Source of the DNA: Yersinia vastinensis
GTDB lineage: Bacteria > Pseudomonadota > Gammaproteobacteria > Enterobacterales > Enterobacteriaceae
Direction of reading: 5' to 3'
DNA length: 64,000 nt
NCBI RefSeq assembly: GCF_902726565.1
Contig: NZ_CACVAF010000003.1
Span: forward strand, 62,001 to 126,000
Shown: piece after piece, positions 44,041 to 52,487 of the stretch
Numbering within the stretch: the first letter of the stretch is position 1
How the letters are laid out: the number at the start of each line of letters is the position of its first letter
Notes under the pieces: generated by a model
What the model saw: the letters and a program-made list of their open reading frames with translations, nothing else
Databases searched by the model: none
What the model was told of the DNA's origin: nothing
Made by a program: the position numbers and the translations under genes

Positions 44041-45462
44041 GTGATAAGAAAATGGCTAATTGGCGGAGGTATACTCATAGTTGCAGGTTATCTGGCCGTA
44101 GCAGGTTATATCTACATGACCGATAACGCGCGCAGTAAGGCATTAATCAGTGAGGAGAAACCATTAAATAACAATGCTGCATCCTCAGTAAGCAACACAA
44201 AATTCACGAGTCAACAAATCAGTAATCTGTTTTACCAAAAGGGGTGCGATTATTGCCATACCAGCAGCGCGTCTCTCCCGTTTTATGCCGTTATTCCGGG
44301 CGTGAAACAATTAATGGATTACGATATTCAGCAAGGCAGCCAATATTTCTCATTGGAACCGACTTTATCGGCCATTAAAGAAAATCGTGCTGTACCGGAA
44401 GCTGATTTGGCGAAAATTGAATCGGCAATTGCCCGGGAACAAATGCCACCACAACGCTTCGAAGTTTTGCATTGGTCTTCCGGCATCAATGCTGATGAAC
44501 GCAATCAAATACTTGATTGGGTAAAATCACAACGGGCAGAGCATTTCCCGTCCAACAGCAGTAGTGATATGCAGCATCTGACGCTGCAACCTCTCCCTGA
44601 TGCCCTGCCGGTAGACAGTAAAAAAGTGGCATTAGGATCGCGTCTATTCCACGACCCAAGACTATCCAGCGATAACTCTATCTCTTGTGCCAGCTGCCAC
44701 TTACTCACGAAAGGTGGGGTCGATAATCTGGCAACATCGACAGGGGTTGACGGCCAAAAAGGTGGCATTAACGCGCCGACAGTCTTCAATGCTGTGTTCA
44801 ATGTTAATCAATTCTGGGATGGTCGTGCCGTTGATTTACAACAGCAAGCGGGTGGACCTCCGCTTAACCCAGTAGAAATGGCATCGGCCTCATGGGATGA
44901 CATCATTCATAAACTGCAACAGGATCCGCAGTTAACTCAGGAATTTGTTCAAGTTTATCCGCAAGGTTATTCCGAACAAACCATTACTGACGCTATTGCC
45001 GAATTTGAGAAAACACTGACGACCCCAAATAGTCCTTTTGACCGCTATTTAAAAGGGGATGCGACTGCCTTAACGGCCAGCCAGAAAAACGGTCTGGCAT
45101 TATTCCAGCAAAACAAATGTGATACCTGCCACGTGGGTAAAAATCTGGGTGGGCAGTCTTATGATTTAATGGGATTAAAAGGCAATTACTTCGCTGATCG
45201 ACCAAGAGAGCTGACTGCCGATGATCATGGGCGCTTTAATGTCACCCAAGATCCTCGCGATATGCACCGTTTTAAAACGCCGGGTTTGCGCAATATTGCA
45301 CAGACAGCACCTTACTTCCACGATGCTCAGGCCGAAGATCTGACTCAAGCAGTGGAGATGATGTTGAAATATCAAGTGGGAACCCAACTGCCACCACAGG
45401 ATGTTAAAGATATCGTCGCCTTCTTGGAAAGCCTGACCGGAGAATATATTCCACATCAGTAA
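44041..45462 (+). CDS. ccp: Triheme cytochrome c peroxidase (YhjA/Ccp type)
   Basis: 473 aa from GTG 44041, preceded by AAAGGAG at 7-nt spacing; an in-frame ATG at 43972 would add 23 residues but lacks a ribosome site. An N-terminal membrane anchor (about residues 5-26) is followed by three CxxCH haem sites: CDYCH (69), CASCH (216) and CDTCH (360). The two C-terminal haem domains are the classical bacterial peroxidase (FWDGRAVDLQQQAGGPP, TPGLRNIAQTAPYFHD); the first is an extra electron-entry domain as in E. coli YhjA. It reduces periplasmic hydrogen peroxide with electrons from the quinol pool. Confidence 0.92.
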   Translation: MIRKWLIGGGILIVAGYLAVAGYIYMTDNARSKALISEEKPLNNNAASSVSNTKFTSQQISNLFYQKGCDYCHTSSASLPFYAVIPGVKQLMDYDIQQGSQYFSLEPTLSAIKENRAVPEADLAKIESAIAREQMPPQRFEVLHWSSGINADERNQILDWVKSQRAEHFPSNSSSDMQHLTLQPLPDALPVDSKKVALGSRLFHDPRLSSDNSISCASCHLLTKGGVDNLATSTGVDGQKGGINAPTVFNAVFNVNQFWDGRAVDLQQQAGGPPLNPVEMASASWDDIIHKLQQDPQLTQEFVQVYPQGYSEQTITDAIAEFEKTLTTPNSPFDRYLKGDATALTASQKNGLALFQQNKCDTCHVGKNLGGQSYDLMGLKGNYFADRPRELTADDHGRFNVTQDPRDMHRFKTPGLRNIAQTAPYFHDAQAEDLTQAVEMMLKYQVGTQLPPQDVKDIVAFLESLTGEYIPHQ

Positions 45463-45481
45463 CGAGCATTAATATTAAAAA

Positions 45482-45511
45482 ATATCCGCAGTGTCATTTA
45501 TCTGCGGATAT
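45482..45511 (+). terminator. Hairpin after the peroxidase gene
   Basis: ATATCCGCAG / CTGCGGATAT 10-bp perfect stem with a 10-nt loop, 20 nt after the stop; followed by CCTTCC rather than a T-run, so termination strength is uncertain. Confidence 0.5.
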
Positions 45512-45722
45512 CCTTCCTGCTGATATCATCCCCTCATCGCTCATATTCAGAATGATTAGCCAACGTTTGTCTTACTTAATTTAGAATTGATAGGATTATT
45601 CTTGTAAGTGACTGGTAAAAAATGAGTTTACGATAAAATACATTGCCTAAAAATAAGACCTCGGGCTATTCTCCCCCTTACTTATAACGAAATGTAACAG
45701 AGATTACCTAAGGAAAATAAGC

Positions 45723-46886
45723 ATGGATCGTCGTACACTTTTAAAATCATCAGGTTTATTACTGGGTGGATTAACGTTAGGTAGCTTTATTCCTAGCGCT
45801 CAGGCAAAAAATACTAAAACACCGCCGCAAATACTGATACCCAGCGAACAGCACCCACTATTACTTAATTTTAATGAAAATTCGCTGGGAATGTCGCCTA
45901 AAGCACATCAGGCGATTATTGATGCCCTCCCCACTGCATTCCGTTATCCAGATGCTGCTCGCGAAAAATTGATTACCAATATTGCCACTGAATACCAACT
46001 CAAAGACGAGAATATTTCTTTAGGAAATGGCTCTTCAGAGACTATTCAGGCGGTAATTCAGGCTGTTATTCGTCAGGCTGAACAAGATAATACGCCGATT
46101 CAACTCGTGGTACCGGACCCAACGTTTAACTATGCCGAGCTATATGCCAAGCCTTTTGGTATCCCGATAGAAAAAGTCGTTTTAACTCAAGAAATGGCAT
46201 TCGACCTGCCAGCAATGCAGAAGAAAGTCGCCGACTTCAATGGCCGCTCGATTGTCTATCTGTGTAATCCTAATAATCCGACCGCTACCATCACACCATC
46301 AAACCTTATTGATGATTGGGTTAAAAATGCCACACCAGAAACACTGTTTATTATTGATGAAGCCTATGCAGAGTTTGTGAATGATCCGGCGTTTCACAGT
46401 GCCATTGAGTTAGTCCAGGCGGGCCACAAGAATCTATTGGTAACCCGGACATTCTCTAAAATATTTGCGCTGGCGGGTCTAAGAATTGGGTATGGTATTG
46501 CGCACTCGCAACTGATTGCGGCAGTAGAAAACTTTGTCTCACTGGATAATACCAATACCGCAGGAGCCGTTGCAGCATTAGCCTCCTTGCAGGATAAACA
46601 GTTTGTACAACAAAGCCGTCAGTCTACTGATCAGGCACGCCGCATAGTCACTAAGGCACTGGACCAATTAAAATTGGCTTATCTGCCCTCACAGGCAAAC
46701 TTCGTCTTTCACCAAATACCTGGCGATGTCAAAACTTATCAACAACGTATGAAGCAATATCATGTATTTGTTGGTCGTGAATTCCCACCCGCTGTTGGTT
46801 GGAACCGCCTGACATTAGGGACACCTGAAGAGATGGTGGCGTTTGTCACTGTATTGAAAATGTTCCGTGCTAACGGTTGGGTGTAA
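45723..46886 (+). CDS. Tat-exported class I/II aminotransferase (HisC-like)
   Basis: 387 aa. It opens with a twin-arginine signal, MDRRTLLKSSGLLLGGLTLG, with cleavage near PSAQA (about residue 28), so the enzyme folds with PLP in the cytosol and is exported to the periplasm. The body is fold-type I: NENSLGMSPKAHQAI, GNGSSETIQA, LCNPNNPTAT, IIDEAYAEF and the PLP Lys in TRTFSKIFALAGLRIGYG. Most HisC-like relatives are cytosolic. The next gene encodes a PheC-like periplasmic dehydratase, which points to aromatic amino acid transamination in the periplasm. Ribosome site AAGGA precedes the ATG. Confidence 0.82.
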   Translation: MDRRTLLKSSGLLLGGLTLGSFIPSAQAKNTKTPPQILIPSEQHPLLLNFNENSLGMSPKAHQAIIDALPTAFRYPDAAREKLITNIATEYQLKDENISLGNGSSETIQAVIQAVIRQAEQDNTPIQLVVPDPTFNYAELYAKPFGIPIEKVVLTQEMAFDLPAMQKKVADFNGRSIVYLCNPNNPTATITPSNLIDDWVKNATPETLFIIDEAYAEFVNDPAFHSAIELVQAGHKNLLVTRTFSKIFALAGLRIGYGIAHSQLIAAVENFVSLDNTNTAGAVAALASLQDKQFVQQSRQSTDQARRIVTKALDQLKLAYLPSQANFVFHQIPGDVKTYQQRMKQYHVFVGREFPPAVGWNRLTLGTPEEMVAFVTVLKMFRANGWV

Positions 46887-46917
46887 CCGTCATTATCTCG
46901 TGTCATCAATTTATAAA

Positions 46918-46937
46918 AGGGAGGCCATTCCCTCCCT
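46918..46937 (+). other. Short hairpin between aminotransferase and PheC-like genes
   Basis: AGGGAGG / CCTCCCT 7-bp stem with a 6-nt loop in the 92-nt gap; no T-run. Could be an attenuating or stabilising stem within a two-gene unit. Confidence 0.4.
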
Positions 46938-46978
46938 AAGCCCCTACAAACGCTTTTATAAAAATAATAGGAATAAAA

Positions 46979-47743
46979 ATGAAGATTATCTCTCTGGGCA
47001 TCATGATCGTGGCATTACTCAGCAGCCAACAAACCTTGGCAAAAAGCTGGCAGGAGATACAACAAAGCGGGGAACTGCGTATTGGTGTTCCTGGTGATTA
47101 CGCGCCTCTGGCATTTCACGATAAGCAGGGACAGTTGGTCGGTTACGATATTGATATGGCAAAATCCCTCGGCGAGAGTTTGCAACTAAAAGTGAATTTT
47201 GTGCCAAGCAGCTGGCCAACACTTTCTGAGGATCTAGCAGCAGATAAATTTGATATTGCTATGGGCGGTGTCACAGAAACACCTGGCCGCGCGGCACAAT
47301 TTGCCTTATCTAACCCAGTAGTTAAAAACGGTAAAATTGCATTAGCCAACTGCCAGCACGCTAAAAAATTCCCGACACTAGACGCTATCGATAATGAAGC
47401 GGTAAAAGTGATTGTGAATCCGGGGGGGACCAACCAATCTTTCGTCGATGCCAACATCAAGAAAGCACAAATTATCCGCACCAAAGATAATGTTGCCAAT
47501 TTACAGGGTGTGCGAGATCAAAGTGCCGATATTATGTTCACTGATTTGATCGAAGGGGATTATTACCAGAGCAAAGAACCGGGCGTATTTTGTGTTGCGA
47601 CGCCCGAAATACTCCCCGGTACCGGCAGCTACAAAGTGTATATGATGGCGAAAGATAATCAGCCGCTTCTTAGTGAAGTCAACCAATGGCTGAGTGGTGA
47701 GACAAAATCCACCTTAGCGCATAAGTGGAATATTTCCGAATAA
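46979..47743 (+). CDS. pheC: PheC-like periplasmic cyclohexadienyl dehydratase
   Basis: 254 aa. Sec signal peptide (MKIISLGIMIVALLSSQQTLA, cleavage near residue 21), then a solute-binding-protein family 3 fold. It shares with Pseudomonas PheC the segments GDYAPLAF, GYDIDMAKSLGESL, VPSSWPTL, FDIAMGGV, IVNPGGTNQSFVDANIKKA and DLIEG, which go beyond general binding proteins and include the catalytic region. PheC dehydrates and decarboxylates prephenate or arogenate to phenylpyruvate or phenylalanine. The adjacent Tat-exported aminotransferase supports an enzymatic role rather than transport; no permease or ATPase genes are near. Confidence 0.78.
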   Translation: MKIISLGIMIVALLSSQQTLAKSWQEIQQSGELRIGVPGDYAPLAFHDKQGQLVGYDIDMAKSLGESLQLKVNFVPSSWPTLSEDLAADKFDIAMGGVTETPGRAAQFALSNPVVKNGKIALANCQHAKKFPTLDAIDNEAVKVIVNPGGTNQSFVDANIKKAQIIRTKDNVANLQGVRDQSADIMFTDLIEGDYYQSKEPGVFCVATPEILPGTGSYKVYMMAKDNQPLLSEVNQWLSGETKSTLAHKWNISE

Positions 47744-47780
47744 GCCTCCATTAATCACCCACTATTTTTATCTTAAAACC

Positions 47781-47884
47781 ATTGGAGCTACAGGTAGGCA
47801 GCAAACGAGTTCATCCCGATGAGCTGACTCAGGTCAGTGATTCGGGTGCATGAGAGTCGCTAACCCCCTGTAGCTTCAAGTAAT
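47781..47884. repeat. ERIC-like repeat, tandem copy A
   Basis: About 104 bp beginning ATTGGAGCTACAGG and ending CTGTAGCTTCAAGTAAT, with inverted ends and the ERIC-like core GATGAGCTGACTCAGGTCAG. Nearly identical to copy B, differing at a few positions in the core. It lies in the convergent gap between pheC and the KR gene. Confidence 0.75.
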
Positions 47885-47893
47885 AAAAGTACA

Positions 47894-48014
47894 ACCCAAA
47901 GTAATTGGAGCTACAGGTAGGCAGCAAACGAGTTCATCCCGATGAGCTGACCCAAGTCAGTGATTCGAGTGCATGAGAGTCGCTAACACCCCTGTAGCTT
48001 CAAGTAATTTGGGT
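47894..48014. repeat. ERIC-like repeat, tandem copy B
   Basis: 121 bp with full inverted ends ACCCAAAGTAATTGGAGC... / ...GCTTCAAGTAATTTGGGT and the same core as copy A. It ends one base before the stop codon of the KR gene. Its stem could terminate or protect the end of the long minus-strand operon transcript. Confidence 0.78.
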
Positions 48015-48749
48015 TTAAGCCGTTAATCCGCCATCCAACACTAACGCCTGCCCGGTCATATAACGACTATCATTGCCTATCATAAAAGCACTGACACGAG
48101 CGACTTCTTGCGCGTCACCTAAACGTCGTAACGGGATTTGCTTGCGTAATCCTTTTAAGGCTTCAGTCGGCATATTGCGTGTCATGTCGCTATCAATGAT
48201 CCCCGGCAGCAAACAGTTTACCCGGATACCAAAGCGGCCCATCTCCAGCGCCAATGAGCGGCCCAAACCAATCATCGCGGCTTTACTGGCACCATATGCA
48301 CTCTGCCCGATATTCCCCTTGATGGCAGTGACTGAAGACATCAGTAACACCGCGCCCTCACCTTGCATCATCATTGGTGGCAAGAGGTGCTTATTCCAGT
48401 AAAAAATAGCATTCAGATTGGTATCTATGACGTTACGCCAGTTATCACCATTCTGCTGAATGTGTAAGCCATCTCCTGTAATGCCAGCATTATGGATAAC
48501 GGCACCAGGCGGGCCATATTTTTCTAACAATTGTGGGGCCAACACATCAACATCAGCTTCATTACTGCCATCGCAGCGATAGCTGGTCACTCGACCGGAC
48601 AACTCTTCGCAGCTATCGATAACATCGTGGCTCTGTTGTTCACCATGACGCCAAGTAAAAACAACATCCCACTCTTTGGCTAGCTCTTCAACCAAGGCGC
48701 GGCCAATGCCACGGCTTCCCCCCGTAATTAACACCCATTGCCTGCTCAT
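48015..48749 (-). CDS. 3-ketoacyl-ACP reductase (FabG-type KR)
   Basis: 244 aa short-chain dehydrogenase. NADPH-binding TGGSRGIG (9-16), HNAGITGDGL, and catalytic Ser139, Tyr152, Lys156 (MSSV, AYGASK). It reduces a 3-ketoacyl-ACP to the 3-hydroxyacyl form. Last gene of the operon, 4 nt after the ACP gene; together with KS, dehydratase and ACP it forms a dissociated fatty-acid-type cassette. No enoyl reductase gene is present, so the product may be unsaturated, hydroxylated, or completed by the cell's FabI. Confidence 0.87.
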   Translation of the reverse strand: MSRQWVLITGGSRGIGRALVEELAKEWDVVFTWRHGEQQSHDVIDSCEELSGRVTSYRCDGSNEADVDVLAPQLLEKYGPPGAVIHNAGITGDGLHIQQNGDNWRNVIDTNLNAIFYWNKHLLPPMMMQGEGAVLLMSSVTAIKGNIGQSAYGASKAAMIGLGRSLALEMGRFGIRVNCLLPGIIDSDMTRNMPTEALKGLRKQIPLRRLGDAQEVARVSAFMIGNDSRYMTGQALVLDGGLTA

Positions 48750-48753
48750 AATA

Positions 48754-49002
48754 TTACTTCTTCTGCTCGGCCAGCTTCTGACAAAGCTCGCCTAATGTCA
48801 TATCCGGGCTGTCCATAAACATCTCAGCGTTTAATGTTGCGCCGAATTCACGCTTTGCTAGCACCATCAACTCAACATAATCCAGGCTGTCGAGTTTTAA
48901 CTGATGCAGTGGCATTTCAGGTGACAGCTCAGACATCTCCAAGTCTTTGGCGTCACACAACATTTCACATACGGTGTCATAAACGTGTTGATACTTTTCC
49001 AT
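48754..49002 (-). CDS. Acyl carrier protein
   Basis: 82 aa, acidic, four-helix ACP with the phosphopantetheine site Ser39 in LKLDSLDYVELM. It is not the housekeeping acpP sequence, which has GADSLD. It carries the growing chain for the neighbouring KS, dehydratase and KR. 13-nt gap from the dehydratase gene, ribosome site AAGGA. Confidence 0.88.
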   Translation of the reverse strand: MEKYQHVYDTVCEMLCDAKDLEMSELSPEMPLHQLKLDSLDYVELMVLAKREFGATLNAEMFMDSPDMTLGELCQKLAEQKK

Positions 49003-49015
49003 GGTCTTATCCTTT

Positions 49016-49846
49016 TTAATGCGCGGCTAACGGCCACGTTTTTAATGTTACAGCGGTGGTCATTAATGGCCCGATATCAGTTCGGGCCTGAATAGCCGAG
49101 CGCAGTACCCAGCCATCATCTGAATTACCGACAATCAGTGTCGGCTCGATGGCATAGTGCAGTGCGCTGCGGACAAATAGTTGTGGGTGGTTGATACGCA
49201 GTAAATCAGTACTGAAATGCACATCATGGTGAGTCTGAATAACCGGCACAGACTTAAAGATATCAATCAATGTCTCTGCCTGAATGCCCGGTAATACCTG
49301 TTTGGCCATAGCCAGTGTTTCTGGCGCTGCAACCAACAATTTAAACAATAACGCATCGAAAAAACCCCAACACTCAGCGGGTTGCGATACGTCACCCGGA
49401 AATTGCTGACTGAGTTGATAAACGTCATCGGCAGATAATGTGGCCCATGGTTCATTGTCAGTCTGTACTAGCGTGGGCGCACTACGCAGCTTGCTGTTAA
49501 AGCAATTTTCGCCATTTCCACTGCTCTTCAAATTGCCACTTACCTGCCCCGGCACTTGGCTGAGCTGTAACTGATACGGCGTATGGCACAATACCGGTTG
49601 ACGTAAGCGCGCGGTAAAACGCAGAAAATCTGCGTCGGGTACGGCGCTTAATAACGCCGTACTGAGCTGATATTTGATATCCAGCATTGCGCGCATACCG
49701 TGGACAGTCAGTTGCTCCTGCCCCAGATGTTGTGCGTGCCGGAGATCAAAATGGATCGGGTTGTAATCGCCAGAAAACGCCGCCCAACGTTCTGCGTCAC
49801 TGAGGCTGTAGTTGTAGTTAAAAACTGTATTAAAACTCATGTTCAA
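49016..49846 (-). CDS. MaoC-like 3-hydroxyacyl dehydratase
   Basis: 276 aa. N-terminal hot-dog domain with the hydratase-2 motif FSGDYNPIHFD; catalytic Asp27 and His32. The second half is divergent and probably a degenerate hot-dog that completes the fold, as in two-domain MaoC enzymes. It would remove water from 3-hydroxyacyl-ACP. Overlaps the KS gene by 4 nt. Alternative role: (R)-specific enoyl-CoA hydratase feeding precursors. Confidence 0.78.
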   Translation of the reverse strand: MNMSFNTVFNYNYSLSDAERWAAFSGDYNPIHFDLRHAQHLGQEQLTVHGMRAMLDIKYQLSTALLSAVPDADFLRFTARLRQPVLCHTPYQLQLSQVPGQVSGNLKSSGNGENCFNSKLRSAPTLVQTDNEPWATLSADDVYQLSQQFPGDVSQPAECWGFFDALLFKLLVAAPETLAMAKQVLPGIQAETLIDIFKSVPVIQTHHDVHFSTDLLRINHPQLFVRSALHYAIEPTLIVGNSDDGWVLRSAIQARTDIGPLMTTAVTLKTWPLAAH

Positions 49847-51093
49847 TCCAACCCAATAACCAATGCCGCATTCGCCCCACCAAAACCGAAACTCAAGTTC
49901 AATGTGTTGCGTAGCACGCCCGACCGATGCCCTTCACTGATATAATCAAGGTCACATTGCGGATCCGCATTTTTCAAATTGCAAGTCGCAGGCATCAACT
50001 GATGTTGCAGTGCTTGTAAGCAGATAATGGATTCAAAGCTACCGGCGGCGGCAATCAAATGACCGGAATAGGATTTGGTGCTCGACAGTGGCGTGGTATA
50101 GGCCGCCTCACCAAATGCCTGCTTAATGGCTTGCGTTTCGTTCAAATCATTAAGCTGAGTTGAGGTGCCATGCAGGTTAACGTAGTCAATTTCATCCGCA
50201 CTCAACCCTGCCTGCTGTAAAGCGTGTTGGATAGTTTTCACGCGCGCCACTTTATCTTCTGCAGGTGCAGTGAAATCAAAAGCATCGGAATAGTTACCGT
50301 AACCTTTTATCTCGCCAAGAATGTGAGCGCCACGGGCAATAGCGCCTTCCCGCTCTTCCAAACACAACACTGCCGCCCCTTCAGACAGCACAAACCCGTT
50401 GCGATCTAAGCTAAATGGGCAACTGGCTTTACTCGCCTCTTCTTGCTCACGCGCCAGCGCTCCCAAAATATCGATATTCCACACTGCGGCATCACTGCGC
50501 AGTGATTCACCCGCCCCAGCCAGCATCATTGTGGCTCGTCCACTGCGGATGATTTCAAAAGCATCACCAATGGCAATAGTCCCGGTGGCACAAGCAGCGA
50601 TCGGTGAATTCTGATAACCGCGTAATCCCCAATACAAACTACACGCCGCAGTACCGGCATTCGGCATCGACAAGAAACAACCGAACGGTGTGCCCAGTCC
50701 AGTTTCTAAATAACCTTCATAGTTATCATGAGTTTCATCCTGACCTGCCCAACCACTGCCGATGATGGTGCCGCAATCGAGCAAGTCGTAGTAATCCGCT
50801 GGGGACTTTTCAGCAAATGCCATTGCCATGGCTTCTCGTGCTGCGGCCAGCGCTAATCGTGCATAGCGCGGCAAGCGGCGGCGTATTGCAGCAGGCACCG
50901 CTTTCAGATTAGGTTCCGCATCCAACAGGCCAAAAAATCGCGATTTGATGCCCTGTTCGGATTTATCGTAATAACGGTAACCCAATTGGTAATCCATAAT
51001 CGCTGCCCAGCTTTGCTGCGCGGTCATGCCCATTGGCGTCACACTGCCATAACCGGTGACAACAACCCGGCGCTGTTTGATGCTATTTGTCAT
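49843..51093 (-). CDS. Beta-ketoacyl-ACP synthase (FabF-type KS)
   Basis: 416 aa thiolase-fold condensing enzyme with the full Cys-His-His set: Cys168 (IAACATGTIAIGDA), His308 (YVNLHGTSTQLND) and His345 (STKSYSGHLIAAAGS). It elongates acyl-ACP with malonyl-ACP. It is separate from the housekeeping fab genes and sits in the exporter operon, 4-nt overlap with the TolC-like gene upstream and with the dehydratase gene downstream. No chain-length-factor partner is present, unlike aryl polyene clusters. Confidence 0.88.
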   Translation of the reverse strand: MTNSIKQRRVVVTGYGSVTPMGMTAQQSWAAIMDYQLGYRYYDKSEQGIKSRFFGLLDAEPNLKAVPAAIRRRLPRYARLALAAAREAMAMAFAEKSPADYYDLLDCGTIIGSGWAGQDETHDNYEGYLETGLGTPFGCFLSMPNAGTAACSLYWGLRGYQNSPIAACATGTIAIGDAFEIIRSGRATMMLAGAGESLRSDAAVWNIDILGALAREQEEASKASCPFSLDRNGFVLSEGAAVLCLEEREGAIARGAHILGEIKGYGNYSDAFDFTAPAEDKVARVKTIQHALQQAGLSADEIDYVNLHGTSTQLNDLNETQAIKQAFGEAAYTTPLSSTKSYSGHLIAAAGSFESIICLQALQHQLMPATCNLKNADPQCDLDYISEGHRSGVLRNTLNLSFGFGGANAALVIGLD

Positions 51094-52487
51094 GATTTAA
51101 TTCCTTTACTGTCCCGGCTGTTATCAACACCCCCGCCCAAAGCCAACCACAATTTCATGGTCGCGTTCAGGTAGTTATATTGAAGCTCAAGCAAATTGGT
51201 TTCACTGGTCAGCAGGGCATCCTGCGCATCCAGTAAGGTCTGAAATGAGACGGCGCCTGCTTGATATTGGCTATTGGTCAGGCTCAGTCGGCGTTGACTG
51301 AGTTGCAGGTTTTGCCACTGATTTTGTTTTTGTTGCTGATAACTGAGCCGCGCCGTCATCGCGTCGTCGACATCTTTAAGCGCGCTATAGACCTTGCTGC
51401 GAAAATTTACCGCAGCCAATTGCACATCCAACTTCGACTGGTCAATAGTGAGCTGCACGGTGTTCCACTGTAAGAAAGGCAGTGCGCTATTAACACTCAG
51501 CGTCCGACTAGGGTTGCTGAACCATTGTGAGAAGACAGCGCTGCCCGCATCCAGCGAGGCCCCCAACGACAGTGTTGGATAGAAATTCAGTTTCGCGACA
51601 TCCGAACCCGCTAATGCAGCACGTAACCGCCACTCGGCGGCTTGCACATCGGGCCGCTGCGCAATCACCTGTAGCGGCAAACTCTCGGCGATCGGCACCT
51701 GTTGTTGTAAATCCAGTGCCTTGCGCTCGGCCTGACGATAATCCGGCGCGCGATTAAACAGTAGCGCCATGGCATTACGCGCAGCTTCCCGCTGCTGTTC
51801 AAGATTGTGATACTGGTTTTGACGATCCAGTAATGCCTGTTGTGCCTGCAACAGTTCTATTTCACTGGCATCCCCTGCCGCCAAGCGCGAACGCACGATA
51901 TTAAGTGTGTCTTGCGAGATAGCCAACGCAGCCTGTTGGTAACCCAACTGCTGATTGAATTTAGTAATCTGCCAGTAGAGATCAGCGGTAGTGCCAATCA
52001 ATGAAAGTGCGGTTTCCTGACGATCTTGCTCAGTGGCATTGACCAGCCAGGCAGATTGCTCACGCGCACGAGCCAGTTTGCCCCACAAATCCAGCTCGTA
52101 ACTCAAGCCAAATGAGGTGCTATAACTTTCTCGTGGTTGAGTGTTTTCATTCAATGAGCGAGTATTGCTGCCGGTGCCCGTTAAGGTGACGCTCGGGTGC
52201 AAATTGGTATTAGTTAACCCCGCCGTCAAACGTGCCTGTTGTAATTTCAATCCGGCGGCAGCCAGATCGTTATTACTGAGCAACATGCGGTTGATGCTTT
52301 CAGACAATTGCGGATCATCGAAATTTTCCCACCAGTGCACACTGTGGTGCAGATAACCGCTACCACTGTCTTTAACTCGCCATTCGTCAGGTACTGACAG
52401 CATTGGCCGCTGATAGTCACTTTTCAGTAACGAGCCGCAACCGGTGAGTAGTAGGATAATTATCCCGGCGTTAATTAATTTGATCAT
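51090..52487 (-). CDS. Outer-membrane efflux lipoprotein (TolC/NodT family)
   Basis: 465 aa. Lipoprotein signal IIILLLTGC with the acylated Cys at residue 17, then two OEP repeats of long helices (LSESINRMLLSNNDLAAAGLKLQQARLTAG; second repeat from about residue 250 to 440). It forms the outer-membrane duct for MacAB, whose genes directly precede it with a 4-nt overlap. Having its own duct shows the system does not rely on chromosomal TolC. Confidence 0.87.
   Translation of the reverse strand: MIKLINAGIIILLLTGCGSLLKSDYQRPMLSVPDEWRVKDSGSGYLHHSVHWWENFDDPQLSESINRMLLSNNDLAAAGLKLQQARLTAGLTNTNLHPSVTLTGTGSNTRSLNENTQPRESYSTSFGLSYELDLWGKLARAREQSAWLVNATEQDRQETALSLIGTTADLYWQITKFNQQLGYQQAALAISQDTLNIVRSRLAAGDASEIELLQAQQALLDRQNQYHNLEQQREAARNAMALLFNRAPDYRQAERKALDLQQQVPIAESLPLQVIAQRPDVQAAEWRLRAALAGSDVAKLNFYPTLSLGASLDAGSAVFSQWFSNPSRTLSVNSALPFLQWNTVQLTIDQSKLDVQLAAVNFRSKVYSALKDVDDAMTARLSYQQQKQNQWQNLQLSQRRLSLTNSQYQAGAVSFQTLLDAQDALLTSETNLLELQYNYLNATMKLWLALGGGVDNSRDSKGIKS

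Noticed and set aside
48015-51093. Aryl polyene or polyketide pigment cluster
   Set aside because: KS, dehydratase, ACP and KR are present, but the ammonia-lyase-type starter enzyme, chain-length factor and MMPL exporter typical of aryl polyene clusters are missing.
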